A stretch of DNA of 64,000 bases from Corylus avellana (lineage: Eukaryota; Streptophyta; Magnoliopsida; Fagales; Betulaceae), in contig NC_081548.1 of assembly GCF_901000735.1 (NCBI RefSeq), positions 3,410,001 through 3,474,000 of the forward strand. The letters run 5' to 3'. Shown one piece after another: positions 23,650 to 34,700 of this stretch. The first letter of the stretch is position 1, and each line of letters opens with the position of its first letter. The notes under the pieces are model-generated. The model searched no databases. It had not been told where the DNA came from and was given only the letters and a program-made list of their open reading frames with translations. A program made the position numbers and the translations under genes.

Positions 23650-24788
23650 CGTGAAAACTTCACAAAATCCTCATAAACTTACACACGTTTTGAAATTATC
23701 CCCATAATATTAAAAAACTCTCAATTTAGGGTATCGAACTTTTAATTTTTTGGAATGTCCCCCCTCCATTTGAATATTTCGTTAAATAATGTCAAAATTT
23801 TCAAAATACCATTGTTTTAAATTTGTTTCTAAAAAATTGCGAAAATTCAAACGTAAGTATTTTGCAAATTCCGTTAAATCCTAACACATGAATCTTTGCA
23901 AATTTTATTTTATTTTTTATAATAAAAAATACATGGTTATTTTGTAAATTTTGACAAAATTTAATGGAAAAAATCCTAACGGAGGGGGGCATTGCAAAAA
24001 ATTGAAAGTTTGATACCTTCAATTTAGGAATGTCAAAAAATACTGGGAAACTAAGATTGGAACCAAAAAACCGGTTCCGGTTCTGGTTGGAAAAAAACAA
24101 AAACTGGGGACCCCGGTTCCGGTTCCGGTTTTTGGCACCCGGTTATAATCGGATAACTGGGCTCATATATTAATTTTTTTTTTTTTGCTTTTATTTTTAC
24201 TTTTTAGTGTTTAGTTTAGTTTTTAGTTTAGGTTTCAGTGTCTTTGTAATATGTTTATGAACTATTTTTATTGTAAATGAGTATTTCTTTTGGTTGATAG
24301 TTTATTTAAATACTTGTTCTTTACGGCATTTTAAAAAATTGGATTTTTATTTTTAAGGCCCAATATAGTCAAAAACATTGATTTTTTTAGGATTTTTGGG
24401 ATTTTTTATGGGTTTATTTTTTTAAAAAAATTATTTGGAACAATCACAACAAAGCCTAATTTAGTAGGACAAAAAAGCTAATATTTTTTTAAAAAAATGG
24501 GCCAACTATGTACAAAAAATGGGCTTATTTTAGGCCCAATATCTAAAATAAGCCCAAAATACAAATTTTTTAAAAAAACCAGTTACCCGGTCTAGATAAC
24601 CGGGTACAAACCAGAACCGGTCGGTTACCCAGTTCCGGTTCCCAAAACCAATAATCGGAGTACCCCGATTTTGGCCAATAATCAAGAACTAGGACTGGGT
24701 TAACACCCCTACTTATTGAGAGTTTTTTAACATTATGGGATAATATCAAAACGCATGGAAGTTTAAGAGAATTTTGTAAAATTTTCTT
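23650..24788. mobile_element. TIR element inserted in the tandem array, itself carrying a hAT
   Basis: GAAATATT (23642-23649) and AAAATATT (24789-24796) flank it. The left arm (23650 to about 23770) is inverted relative to the right arm, sharing ACACGTTTTGA/TGCGTTTTGA, TTAAAAAACTCTCAAT and the GAACTTTTAATTTTTTG block. The right arm is broken by a hAT element at 24025-24711. No coding content. Confidence 0.75.
24025..24711. mobile_element. Small non-autonomous hAT element
   Basis: Ends are TAGGAATGTC on the left and TAGGGGTGTT on the right (reverse-complemented). The left flank is CTTCAATT (24017-24024) and the right flank CTTATT, explained as the same 8-bp duplication with two bases lost. 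Subterminal CCGGTT/AACCGG words are repeated. No transposase. Confidence 0.65.
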
Positions 24789-25463
24789 AAAATATTTTAA
24801 GGTTCTTATATGGTAAAAAGTTAATAAATAGTATCTAATTAAGGCCCCTAATTATGGTAATAATAATATCTGAGTGAAAGTCATTATCCATATTCTCAAC
24901 ATCCATAAATTTTTGGAAAGTCCACCATTTATTTTTTAAAAAGGTCCAATTTTTACTTTTATGAAAGTCCAGCGTGCATAAATTTTTCCAACGTGCATAA
25001 TTGTTTTCTCCAACGTCCATTTGAATTAGAAAAGTATGAAAAGTTTTCAAAATACATAAAACTTCAATTGTTTGCATTGTGGCTTGTGCATAACAGATAG
25101 AATTATAATGTCAATGACTTTTCAACGTCCAAATTTTTTTCACATCACATTCCACTATAAATTACTCTTTATAGCTACCCATTTTTCTCAACACTTTTTC
25201 TTTCTTTTAAGTCTTATAATTTCATATTCATGTGATAAGTCATTTATATCTAATAACCAAGGAAAAAAAATATAAAAAAGCCCCTCAACTAACAATCATT
25301 TTTAAAAGAGTCCCACAATGTTTAAAAGGTTCTAAAGTAGCCCAGTGCCAAAAATGCCACCTTTTTTTTTAAAACAGAAAAAAAAAACTGAAATAAACAA
25401 ATTAATAAAATAAAAAACTAAAAAAATAATTTTTTTTTAAAAAAAGAAAAAGAAAAAAGGAAA

Positions 25464-25562
25464 GGGGGGTCCAACTGGCAACCACCCGAAAGGTGGGGGT
25501 GGCCTGAAGGCCACCCCAGATGTGGCTGGCGAGCCACTCAGAGGTGGCCAGGCCACCCCCTT
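25464..25562. repeat. GC-rich GGGGTGGCC cassette
   Basis: A GC-rich block of GGTGGCC and GGCCACC words with local dyad symmetry, set in A- and T-rich sequence. It has the same word content as the cassettes at 8313-8632, 13425-13505 and 44927-44985. Confidence 0.6.
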
Positions 25563-25580
25563 GCACGAACCACCTAAGAA

Positions 25581-25752
25581 GTTAAATGTTATTTTGCATT
25601 CTTCCAGCATACTCCACTGATGTGGTATATTCAATCCACCCTTAGATCAATATTAATTGAAAAAAAAAAAAAAAAAAAAATCAAGAGTGGATTGAGCATT
25701 GTCACATCAGCTAAGTATGTTGGGAGAATGTAGAATAACGTTTATCTTTAAG
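25581..25752. mobile_element. Fold-back MITE with arms of about 70 bp
   Basis: Left arm 25581-25649 and right arm 25680-25752 are inverted copies (AACGTTATT/AATGTTATT, ACTGATGTG/GCTGATGTG, TCAATCCAC). The loop is an A run. It lies just downstream of the EMC7 stop codon, outside the coding exons. Confidence 0.7.
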
Positions 25753-25967
25753 AATAGTTTCCCACCTATATTTCAAGCCACCAAGGTAACCACTAATACC
25801 TTCCAGAAAAGAAGTATAATTTGAGAGAGTAGGTTCAGATAAATGTTTCAGGACCTATTTGCTGGATAGAACAAAGACCTCCAGGGCTCCAACCTCGATG
25901 TTTAATAATATATAGGCTTTTGAACTGAGAAGGGAAAACATGTTCACAAATTTTCAAACTAATCCCT

Positions 25968-28900
25968 TTAACTACTCCTGCCGGCACCACCAGGTAACAA
26001 GTTTGCCAGAGAGGGAACCCCTTGGCTCCTCATTTCTTCTTGTGCTCGCTTCATTTCCTCAGGATCTGCCCCAAAAGCCCAACAAATGGATATGGTCAGT
26101 AAGAGAACAGGAACCAGAAAAAATAAAAAATAAAAATAAAAACCTATTAGCATTGAGAAGCTCTCATGAAACATTAGGCTTGTCTATGTTATGAGAACCA
26201 ACTATTTAGTAGAGTGCTCTACGACTATTATACGACTAAGAAGACATGACAATGAAAATTAGCCCTTGATTTTCTTTTTACAAGCCATTACTGATCTAGA
26301 GGCTGATTTTCACTGTTATATCATCTCAATTTTATGACAGTCGTATAACAGTTTACTTAATAACATTACTCCTACGATATACATGAGCCATGAGCCAAGC
26401 CAACAAAGGTAAATCTACACAAAACATTATGAACAGAGCAATTTACCCATGTTCTCCATTAGTTTGGGCATTAGAAACACAACAACCAGCATAAATCCCA
26501 TCATCAGACCCATTGGGCTTTTCACAAGAGACATAACGGAGAAGGGTTCCCTTATCTGTAAAAGCAGAAAACAGAATTGAGACAAATAACTGATAATAAC
26601 TCCAAACAAAACAAAGTAAGAAGAAGAAATAGGAAAAAGTAAGTCTAACTGAACCTCATAGTACTGTTCCTCTCTCAACGGTTCTAAAACCAACTCAATC
26701 AGGCTCCTCCTGTTCTCTGTCAATGCTGCCTGAACCTTACCAGGATATCTGGCACTGACATCAACTCGGACCTAAACACAGAATGCAATCGTAAGAAATC
26801 TTATTGGTGATTAATGATAAACAAAATTGATAGAAAACTATGGATAGTAACTCCCACCGGAGAAAAGAAGTAGCCTAAAGCATCCACTTCAATTAGATGA
26901 GTTCCTGCTGGCACGTCATGGCTTTAAGCATACATATTAAGGAATCACATAGTGCTTAAAGTATGATTCAAAAGGAATAAATCGCAACTAGTTTGGAAAT
27001 ACAAAACAAAAACACAGATCTATAACAAAGCAAAAAAGATAAAGAGTGAGGTTGTGCGAGAGGAATTTTAATGTGTAAAGTATCCTGAATCAAGTTTAAC
27101 AGAATAACGCATTTCAAAGTCGAAAAATAGGATACAACGAGAAAAATCCATCAGCTCTCAGAAAAGTAACCCTCTGGCCACCATTAAGTATAACTTTGAC
27201 ATTTGATAATTTTCCAGGAAGACCAAAACCTTTTACATCCATACCTGCCAAATTAATTCATAAACAATATCAATGAAGACTTAAGAAGGGTAGGAAAAAA
27301 AAAGCAGAGTGAGGGAAACAAAATATGCAAAGCAATACACATATAAAACCATAAAAGTTTAGTGCATTGTTTGAGCACCAAAAGCCAACTTGTGGTCCAA
27401 AATCTAAATCAAGGAATACCCAAAAAAAAAAAAAAAAACAAAACAAAAATCTAATAACAATATCTCCATTGAGATCTCAACATCCATGATTGAAGAGTTG
27501 CATTGGTGATAGGCGAAATCCTCCTACAAAATTTATAAAAATCCTCATACAAAATCTCAAAAGGTTGACGCCAATAAAATTGATATTAGTTCATTGGAGC
27601 GTGATTCCGGATATCATCCCCAACTATGGGATTATGATGTTAATCAATAGAATGAAATTCAACGAGTTAACATTAAAGCTGGTCCATACCAACCTACTCT
27701 CTCAAAATACCCAAGATCTGGACCAGTACATCATCTTCGTAGCTTTCAACCTTTGTGGTTAAAGCTATTTTCTTCATGGCTAGAATATCCGCATGATAAA
27801 GACTCAGCCTTTTGTCTGCCATACTTTCTCTTTAGTAATCCATTTACAAATCCTTTGCAACATGCATTCACTATTGATGGATTCAATTACTAGAAGAAAT
27901 TTAAGGATGAAAAAATTGTGTTTTTCTTAATATATAGGGAAAGATCCTAATTCACTTCACAAAAATTGTTGAGAGGTCACGTGAGGACATGTTGAACCAA
28001 TCTCAACACGTACAAAAGGTGTTTGACAATTTCACTTTTGAACAAATTGCAAACAATCGACTATAGTTGAAGGCCTCAATTGATATTATTTGAAAGCTGA
28101 AATTTCAAGGAGTAGCTTTTAGAGGTCGGAATGAAGTGTAGATTCAAGCAATCGTGGAAATTTTCTTTTAAGATATTGGATTGTGGTTTCATACAATGAA
28201 AATGTTGGTGGAGTGATAACTAAACCTCCAAAAACTGCCTCTTACATATCACCAAGGATACAAAAAAAAAATTAAAAAAATTACATGTTTTTTCAACCGA
28301 AGTGAAGAAGGCAATTCACAAAAAAATTGATGATGCAAAGTTCTGCATAAAATGTTGATGAAGCTTGTGATGAGTCAATGGAGGAGTAAATGACTATAAT
28401 TTTAAGATTTATCAACAAAGATAGCTTTGTGCAAGAACATTTTTTTTGAGCTTGTTCATGTCCTTGATACTGCGACATTAACTCTACAAAATGGGATATA
28501 TTATGTGTTGTCTCATCATAATCTAGACATTCAAAACATTCAAGGAAAGGGCTAAAATATGCAGCTTGAACCTGAAATCGACTTCAAAGGAGGTTGGTGG
28601 TGAGTCAACTCAAAGGGGAAGAGGAGGAAGAGGACGAGTCGAGATCGGCCAAGTCATGAGAGATGAAGAGAAACATCCCTCCCCTAACTTTTTTCTTGGG
28701 AAGATTTGTGTGTTTAAGTTGGGAGATAATCTAGATACAAACAAAGCATGAGCCAGTTAAGTAAAAGGGGTGGTAGTTGAGGGTGTTGAGGAGGGGGACA
28801 ATGGACTTGTCCAACCTGCCCTTTAGTGATTTGTTGTTAGCATTGTCTTCTTTTGCTTTGGCTTGTCAAAGGGTTTGGTCGGGTTGGTATAGGCCAGATT

Positions 28901-29943
28901 TTTGACCCCTAAAACCAACCCCCAACGGAAGGTAGATTTTCCTACTGATGCCAAGCCGCTGTTGGTCAATAACCTACCACCAGCGGTCAGTACCCTTTAG
29001 GTTAGGCGGGCCGGGTGAAATTTTCCCAGCCCCAGGCTATACTTCTTTTTTGGTGAAGAACTTTTACCACAAGCAGTTTCTACAAATTACTCTTACCTCA
29101 AACTTTTTTTGCCAGTAAGATTTGAACCAAAGATCTACTAAAGGTCCACAACCCCATCCCACCACTTGAGCCCAATGTCCAAACGCTTTTATGATCTTCT
29201 TCGTAATCTTAAAATGAAATGAGGCAGAAAGCTAAGCTTCATTTCACATGAGGCATGAATGAGAGGCCAACAAAAAACTAGTAGTAGATTTGATTCATGT
29301 TCTTATATTGCAATGGAACAGATTCTTTCTAAATCACGTTTTCTATGTTCTAGTCTCATACCAACCATCTCAATAACTAAATGACACTCGCGCTTCTTAC
29401 ATGATGATATAATAGTGAGAGGAAAAGTTTGCCTCCCAACTGGGTTGGCTAAATTCCTCCCAACAAATTCTATTATGTTTGATCTCCATCCTTAGAGCAT
29501 GCTTTATTAATCCTATTGAAAATTCACTTAAATTGATGTCCTGTCCTTAGAGAGCACTCTATTAATCCTATTAACAATTCCGATGAAAATTAGTTCGACT
29601 TTCTAAGCTGCAGTTAATCAAAAAGAAAGAAGAGAACGAAATATGGGACAAGGAAAACAAAACATACTTGGAATCTTCACCCGGCCATTGATGGTGAAAC
29701 CGTCACTGGACCTGACCAAGAAAGAATATAAGCAACTTAAATAAACGGCAAAGAAATCAAATTCAAGCTACCAAAATTCATTTTCCTCCAAAGATTTAAT
29801 AATTTAGTTTTAAAATGAGAAAAATATGGAAAAAGAGAAACATAGATGGGGAAAACCTACCCTGGTGAGGTGGCGAGAGACGAATAGAGAAAGGAGAGGC
29901 ATAAATGTACCAAAAGCACGAGAATAATCGGTTTGGATCTCAT
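25968..29943 (-). CDS. EMC7: ER membrane protein complex subunit 7 homologue (EMC7; 7 exons)
   Basis: EMC7 is a lumenal beta-sandwich subunit of the ER insertase that places tail-anchored and multi-pass proteins. Exons on the minus strand: 29943-29861, 29711-29668, 27244-27136, 26921-26858, 26771-26655, 26555-26447 and 26065-25968; 624 nt, 207 aa plus TAA. All junctions are GT-AG and in frame. An N-terminal hydrophobic signal peptide covers residues 1 to about 25. A carbohydrate-binding-like fold follows, with INGRVKIP, VKVILNGGQRVTFLRADG and VPAGTHLIEVDALGYFFSPV. The single transmembrane segment (about 153-170, GLMMGFMLVVVFLMPKL) precedes the cytosolic DPEEMKRAQEEM tail, which ends in PGGAGRSS. 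Length and motifs match Arabidopsis At2g25310/At4g32130. Intron 2 (2.4 kb) carries a dead hAT transposase; intron 6 a MITE. Confidence 0.94.
26205..26368. mobile_element. MITE in intron 6 of EMC7
   Basis: Left end AGTAGAGTGCTCTACGACTA and the following ATACGACT block match, inverted, the right end with GTTATACGACTG. The centre has TTTTCACTGTTATATCATC, nearly the same as in the element at 38498-38745, so the two are one family. Exact ends are approximate. Confidence 0.55.
27590..28510 (+). pseudogene. Degenerate hAT transposase (TTF-type zinc finger / DUF4371 type) in EMC7 intron 2
   Basis: Read on the plus strand with several stops and frame changes, the segment gives KDPNSLHKIVERSREDML, LKASIDIIxKLKFQGVAFRG and YHQGYKKKIKKI. 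This is the order found in plant TTF-type zinc-finger hAT transposases, where LRxQGLAFRGHDE is a landmark. It is antisense to EMC7. A candidate terminus with CCC-rich sequence lies at about 28890-29035, but no paired end was identified. Confidence 0.65.
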
Positions 29944-30063
29944 GGCCGCTGCCGGAAGAGCAAGGATTTGGGAAAAGCTTCGGAATTGAGAGCCAGAGAG
30001 AGCGAATCGGGGCTCTTCTTCGTGTTCTCAGATTCCAGTACGTTGTGTGATCCCGTGCTGCGG

Positions 30064-30177
30064 ACCTGTAAGTGCTCCTTTGGTCGCGCAATCACAAGTC
30101 ACAGACGCTCGAATCAACTGACCTGTAAGTGCTCCTTTGGTCGCGCAATCACAAGTCACAGACGCTCGAATCAACTG
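30064..30177. repeat. Perfect tandem duplication of 57 bp upstream of EMC7
   Basis: Units 30064-30120 and 30121-30177 are identical, starting ACCTGTAAGTGCTCCTTTGG and ending GAATCAACTG. They lie 120-235 bp upstream of the EMC7 start codon, so in its 5'UTR or proximal promoter. An (AT)n run follows. Confidence 0.95.
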
Positions 30178-30205
30178 AATCAAACACCGCTTATTCACAC
30201 AAATA

Positions 30206-30208
<3 letters not shown>

Positions 30209-30244
<36 letters not shown>
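30209..30244. repeat. (AT)n microsatellite
   Basis: About 18 AT dinucleotides, just beyond the 57-bp tandem duplication in the EMC7 upstream region. Confidence 0.9.
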
Positions 30245-30246
<2 letters not shown>

Positions 30247-30527
30247 AATTAAATATGTATATATAAATGGTAAAACTTTTCGATCTAATTTTGTGTTTGA
30301 TTCATGTTGAAATAGCTGGTTGTTTAAAAAGTTATTAACCCTAAGTGCTGCTTGTTGATGCATAAATATAAGATTATATATGTTAACTCTAACTCAACCC
30401 ATTTAATTAAATGATTCAGACTATTCAATTTTAACTCGCTAATTTCATATTGAGTTTATGTCGAATTTGCGGGTCGTATAAAAAATTACTAGCCTATTTG
30501 ACTATCTAAGAAGTATATAGATAGTTG

Positions 30528-30613
30528 TCCTCAAGAAGTAACTCAATCGGCTGGAACCACGCCTAATGAAGCGCATGTCACTAGTTCGAATCCCCCTCTT
30601 GTGTGGACATGTC

Positions 30614-30644
<31 letters not shown>

Positions 30645-30647
30645 AAT
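30528..30647 (+). mobile_element. tRNA-derived SINE, copy 2, with 15-bp target-site duplication
   Basis: GTATATAGATAGTTG (30513-30527) recurs as GTATATAGATTGTTG (30648-30662). The body has an A-box-like GTAACTCAATCGGCTG, a B-box GTTCGAATCC, the tail TTGTGTGGACATGTC and a long A run. It matches the copy at 12986-13091. Confidence 0.85.
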
Positions 30648-30662
30648 GTATATAGATTGTTG

Positions 30663-31706
30663 ATGCATAAGAACTGAGGATGGACAGTAATTATTTTTAA
30701 AAAAATACAAAATGAAATAAAGGAAAATGTTTGACTATTACAACTTTTACTATAACACCTTTCAAACTTGTGTGTCACGACTGTCCTCATAATCAAATTT
30801 AATTACTTAGTGAATGATGTCATAAGTAATACATGGAACAAACTAGCATGGTAGTTCAAGTACCTGCAATTCAAAATTAAATTTAATTATTAAGTGACTG
30901 ATGTATAGGTGTCACATGAACTAACACGTCAATTTGTAAAGAACTTGATGTCAGTCTATAAGGTAATTGTAGCAAAAACTGCAACACCCTAAAGTAAAGG
31001 CAATTGTTATTTTTTATGCTTTTAGTCATGTTAAATGTTGCAGTTTAAATATGAATTTGTCTAATTGGTAGGGCAGTATCGCTTTTATGCATGCTAATTT
31101 GTTATAATTATCATTCTGTCAAGTTCTCATACTATTGCCAAGTTTTCCTGAGATGAAGTTGCAAATGCTATACACAGCCACTGTTGTTATCTGATGCTTG
31201 TCATGTTGAATGTTGGAGCAGTTAAGCCTGTGAATTTGGGTCTTATATGAATTTCAAAAAGAAAAAAGGAATAAATAAATAAATAAATAAGACCCCAAGA
31301 ATTCAAATGAAGCATTCAAATATCAATCTTTATGAAGGTAATCAAGTGAAAATATTGTCCGGAAGGGAAATACATTGTTGATTGAAAACATTCACAGAAA
31401 CATTGACAAAAATGTGTGAAATATATTTTCATGACCTAATAAAGAAAAAAGAACTTATTACACTTGGGGCTCAACACTCAGAATCAGACATAAAGAACAA
31501 CCTTCATTTACAGTTTTACACAATCAACTATAGAACAATTAAATTCATCACTTTGATCTTTCGAGACGCCAATGATGCGTACTGGAATCGAACTTTCGAT
31601 GCAATCCATTGGGAAATATGGCATCCGAAGAAAATAGTTGAAGAGGGAATGGCCCCGAGAAAGAAATGAAATTTTCCAGATTAAGCTACAAGAATATAAC
31701 AAAATG
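30663..31706. other. Spacer between EMC7 upstream region and EamA gene 3' end
   Basis: AT-rich sequence with an (AAAT)n stretch near 31270. The part toward 31706 should hold the 3'UTR of the EamA transporter gene. No gene, RNA or clear mobile element seen. Confidence 0.55.
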
Positions 31707-34700
31707 CTACAATCCCAACTTCTTTGTGAACCAGTCTGAAAGGTTAGCTATTACAAAACCTGCAAATACCTGCAATAAACCATTTCAGATATACAGCCAG
31801 CCTCAGAAATTCGAATCAATACATTGTATTTCGAATAGCAACTGAATATGAGAGCCGGTTGTGTAGTACAGAGATCTGGTCATAATTACCAAAATAAATT
31901 AGCAATGAAATGAACTAATATTATCTCCAATGTAAAATACAATTCGGCCGATGCCCATCAGAAATCCAACAGGACATTTGAGAGCAAACTAGAGATGATG
32001 GCCACTGGACATGACCTATAAAGATTTTCAAGACCTCCCCCTCTGGGTTGTGGCTGAGTACTAGCTGCCTCTCAAACTGAAGTAAAAATGGATTGGAAAT
32101 TGGAATCACATTCAGCAGCATCCAAAGGGTGACTAGGATCTTTTTGATGGCTAGACTTGCACCATATCTCTTTTCCCCAACTCAAAAGATAATATGTATA
32201 TAATAGGAATCAAAGAAAATGTATGACACTTCTTTTTTTTTTTTTTTTTTTATCGCAATCATAAACAGCCTTATCTTTCTACCGTGGCTTGTAAGTGCCC
32301 TACCACCCAACAACTGCATTTCCCACCTAATTCATCCAATATATGATAAAAGAATACTAGATGCCTTCCAAAAATGGATTAACCAAGATACAACAGATGC
32401 TAATTTTTACAACAAAGTCAAAGAAAATTAAAGTCATATGCATCTTCATTACCTGAAGGGAACCAAGAATGTAAATTGCTGAATAGTGACGACCATGGAT
32501 CACCATGTCAGCCATCATAGCAAGAGGAATGGTGAGTGACATGCCCAAGGTGGCCACCAGTGGAGTCGTCCATACAACACACAGTGCCCTACGGAGAAAT
32601 GAGAGATTGTAGCATAAAGAGAATGAGAAAATGTGAGCTCACGCTCACCAAGTTATAAACGGTAGATTTTATGTACCAAAAGTAGTCAGAGAGGACACTT
32701 CCAACAAAGCCATTGGCAATAACAACTTCGTCCAGCTTAGCAGAATGAGGAATTGTGAACTTGGGTTCAATTCCCAAGGCTGTCAATGGCCAAACTGAAA
32801 GAAGAATCAAAAGAACAGATTCATTTAAATAAGCAATACTATACACTGCTTACCACATGAAAGACACCACAGAAAAGGGAAAAAAAAGAGAGAGAGAGAT
32901 CTAAGCATACTTTTCAGACACCAAGTTAGACATGAAGAAAAAAAAGGAAAAGAGTACACAATTGGAATATAATGCCTTAAGAGTCTATAGGTTCAGATAT
33001 ATTCCAACAAAGCTGGGCATTGAACCTGAACTTTTCTACAGCCCTTAGATTTTTGCTGTCAGTTTCTGAAGGAGGTAAGAAAACGTGAAGGGTTAAAGTA
33101 AACGTGAAGGGTTAAAGTAAGGGTTTCAAAGATGTTTCTAAACGTGAAGGGTTGGGTTTGAAGACCTGGACTATTACATGTCTCCAAAAGGTCAAGCTGC
33201 TTAAGCTGCTTCCTCCATCAGCTAACATGCAATGAGGAGATATGAACAGTCCATTGTTTGGTTATTTGGCCATATCAACCATTCATAGAATACTCGACCA
33301 TCCAGTAATATTTCTTCTCATAGTTTTTTGTTAAATTTTCTACTACTGAAGTCACCATTTTTACAAAATTATCATAATTGGTTACTGAAAATAAACATCG
33401 CAAGGAAAAGAGAAGTCCATTATTAGCGTCCACTCATCCTTAATAGTTTTGGGAAAAAGTAAAAATAAAGAAAAATTCTTCAGGGTACTCAAGAAAAGAT
33501 CAATGTAGCCCTACGTAAACCCAGAGCAAGGGCATGATGAGCCAAGAAGCCTCCAGGCCTCTTGTTAAGAATAGTGAATTACTATAATGGAGAACATGGA
33601 ATAGCTTTGGAATATTATTATGGCGCTAGAGCGAAACCCATTCTTACAACAAGCTTTTAATAATATGGCTGACTCTGTCACTACATGCTACATTGCTACT
33701 ATTTGGACTATAGAAAGTTAAAAAAATAAAAATTAAATAAAAAAAAAGGGGGGAAGAGCAAATAAAGAACCTTATAAATACATTTGGTGGCTGGTTAATA
33801 AAATTATAGCTAATCAAGAACTCTTACCAAGCCACCACAATGCTACAAGTGTAAATAATCCGATATATCCAAACAACTTCTGAACGTCAACCCTTCCTCC
33901 TTCTTCACCCGCAAACTTTTTAAGAAGCACTGCAGCATTGATAGTAAATAGAATGTTACACTAATGTATGTCAATATAAATCTAGAATGAATACTAAACA
34001 GAGTAACAGACACAATCCTGAACCTGTAAATAAACCATATGACACAGCTGAGAGAAGGCCAAAAAGATCCCCAGAAAGAGACCGTTTCCCACTGCCAAAA
34101 ACAAATATCAACTGTCAACACCCAAAACATGCATTACAAAAGCACACTGATAGAGCATAAATATGCCTAACAATATATATACTGAAATGTAAAACCAGCA
34201 GGTCTACATAAATGCATCCATTCACTTAATAGCTTCGGCTATTGTCTATCAAATTCTTAAGGTAGAATGTTAAAATCTTCAGGGCACAGCAACTAAGCTC
34301 CACTAGAAGTTTTCAGCATGAATAAAGGGAGCTTTAGAAAGTAAAGGATAACTATCAATTTTCATCTTATAGTAAAGGGGCGTAGAGCCTATCTTTCAAT
34401 GAAACAAAAAAGAAGTTAAGCTGCACTTTGACACGCAGCATAGCTAAACCTTTGACCCCTACAGCCCACACCCACATACAGCACGTAGAATAAAGCTTTG
34501 CCAATTGCAAACATGCAGCTTCCCTGAATTTGACAACATATGATAGTAACATCACAATCCTTACAGTAATTTTTTTTTTTTTTTGATAAATAATGTATAT
34601 TCAAACAACGCGCAGAGGGGCGCAACCCATGTACACAAGGAGTATACAAGACACCCCAATCCTTACAGTAATTTTTACATCAAACACAATCAATAAATCC

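Larger units (their letters stand above)
23277..24850. repeat. Tandem array of units of about 95-120 bp, split by a later transposon
   Basis: Units carry AATTAATAATTGTACAATA, then AAAAATATTTAAAGGCTC, TAATATGGTAAAA and TTAATAAATAGTATCTAATTAA. Copies start near 23277, 23372, 23465 and 23600. The last copy breaks at 23649 and resumes at 24789 with AAAATATTTTAAGG. The gap is an inserted element (23650-24788). Confidence 0.8.

Noticed and set aside
24835..25275. Open frames of 67-80 aa next to the tandem array
   Set aside because: AT-rich, biased residues, no conserved motif, and overlap with array units; treated as chance.
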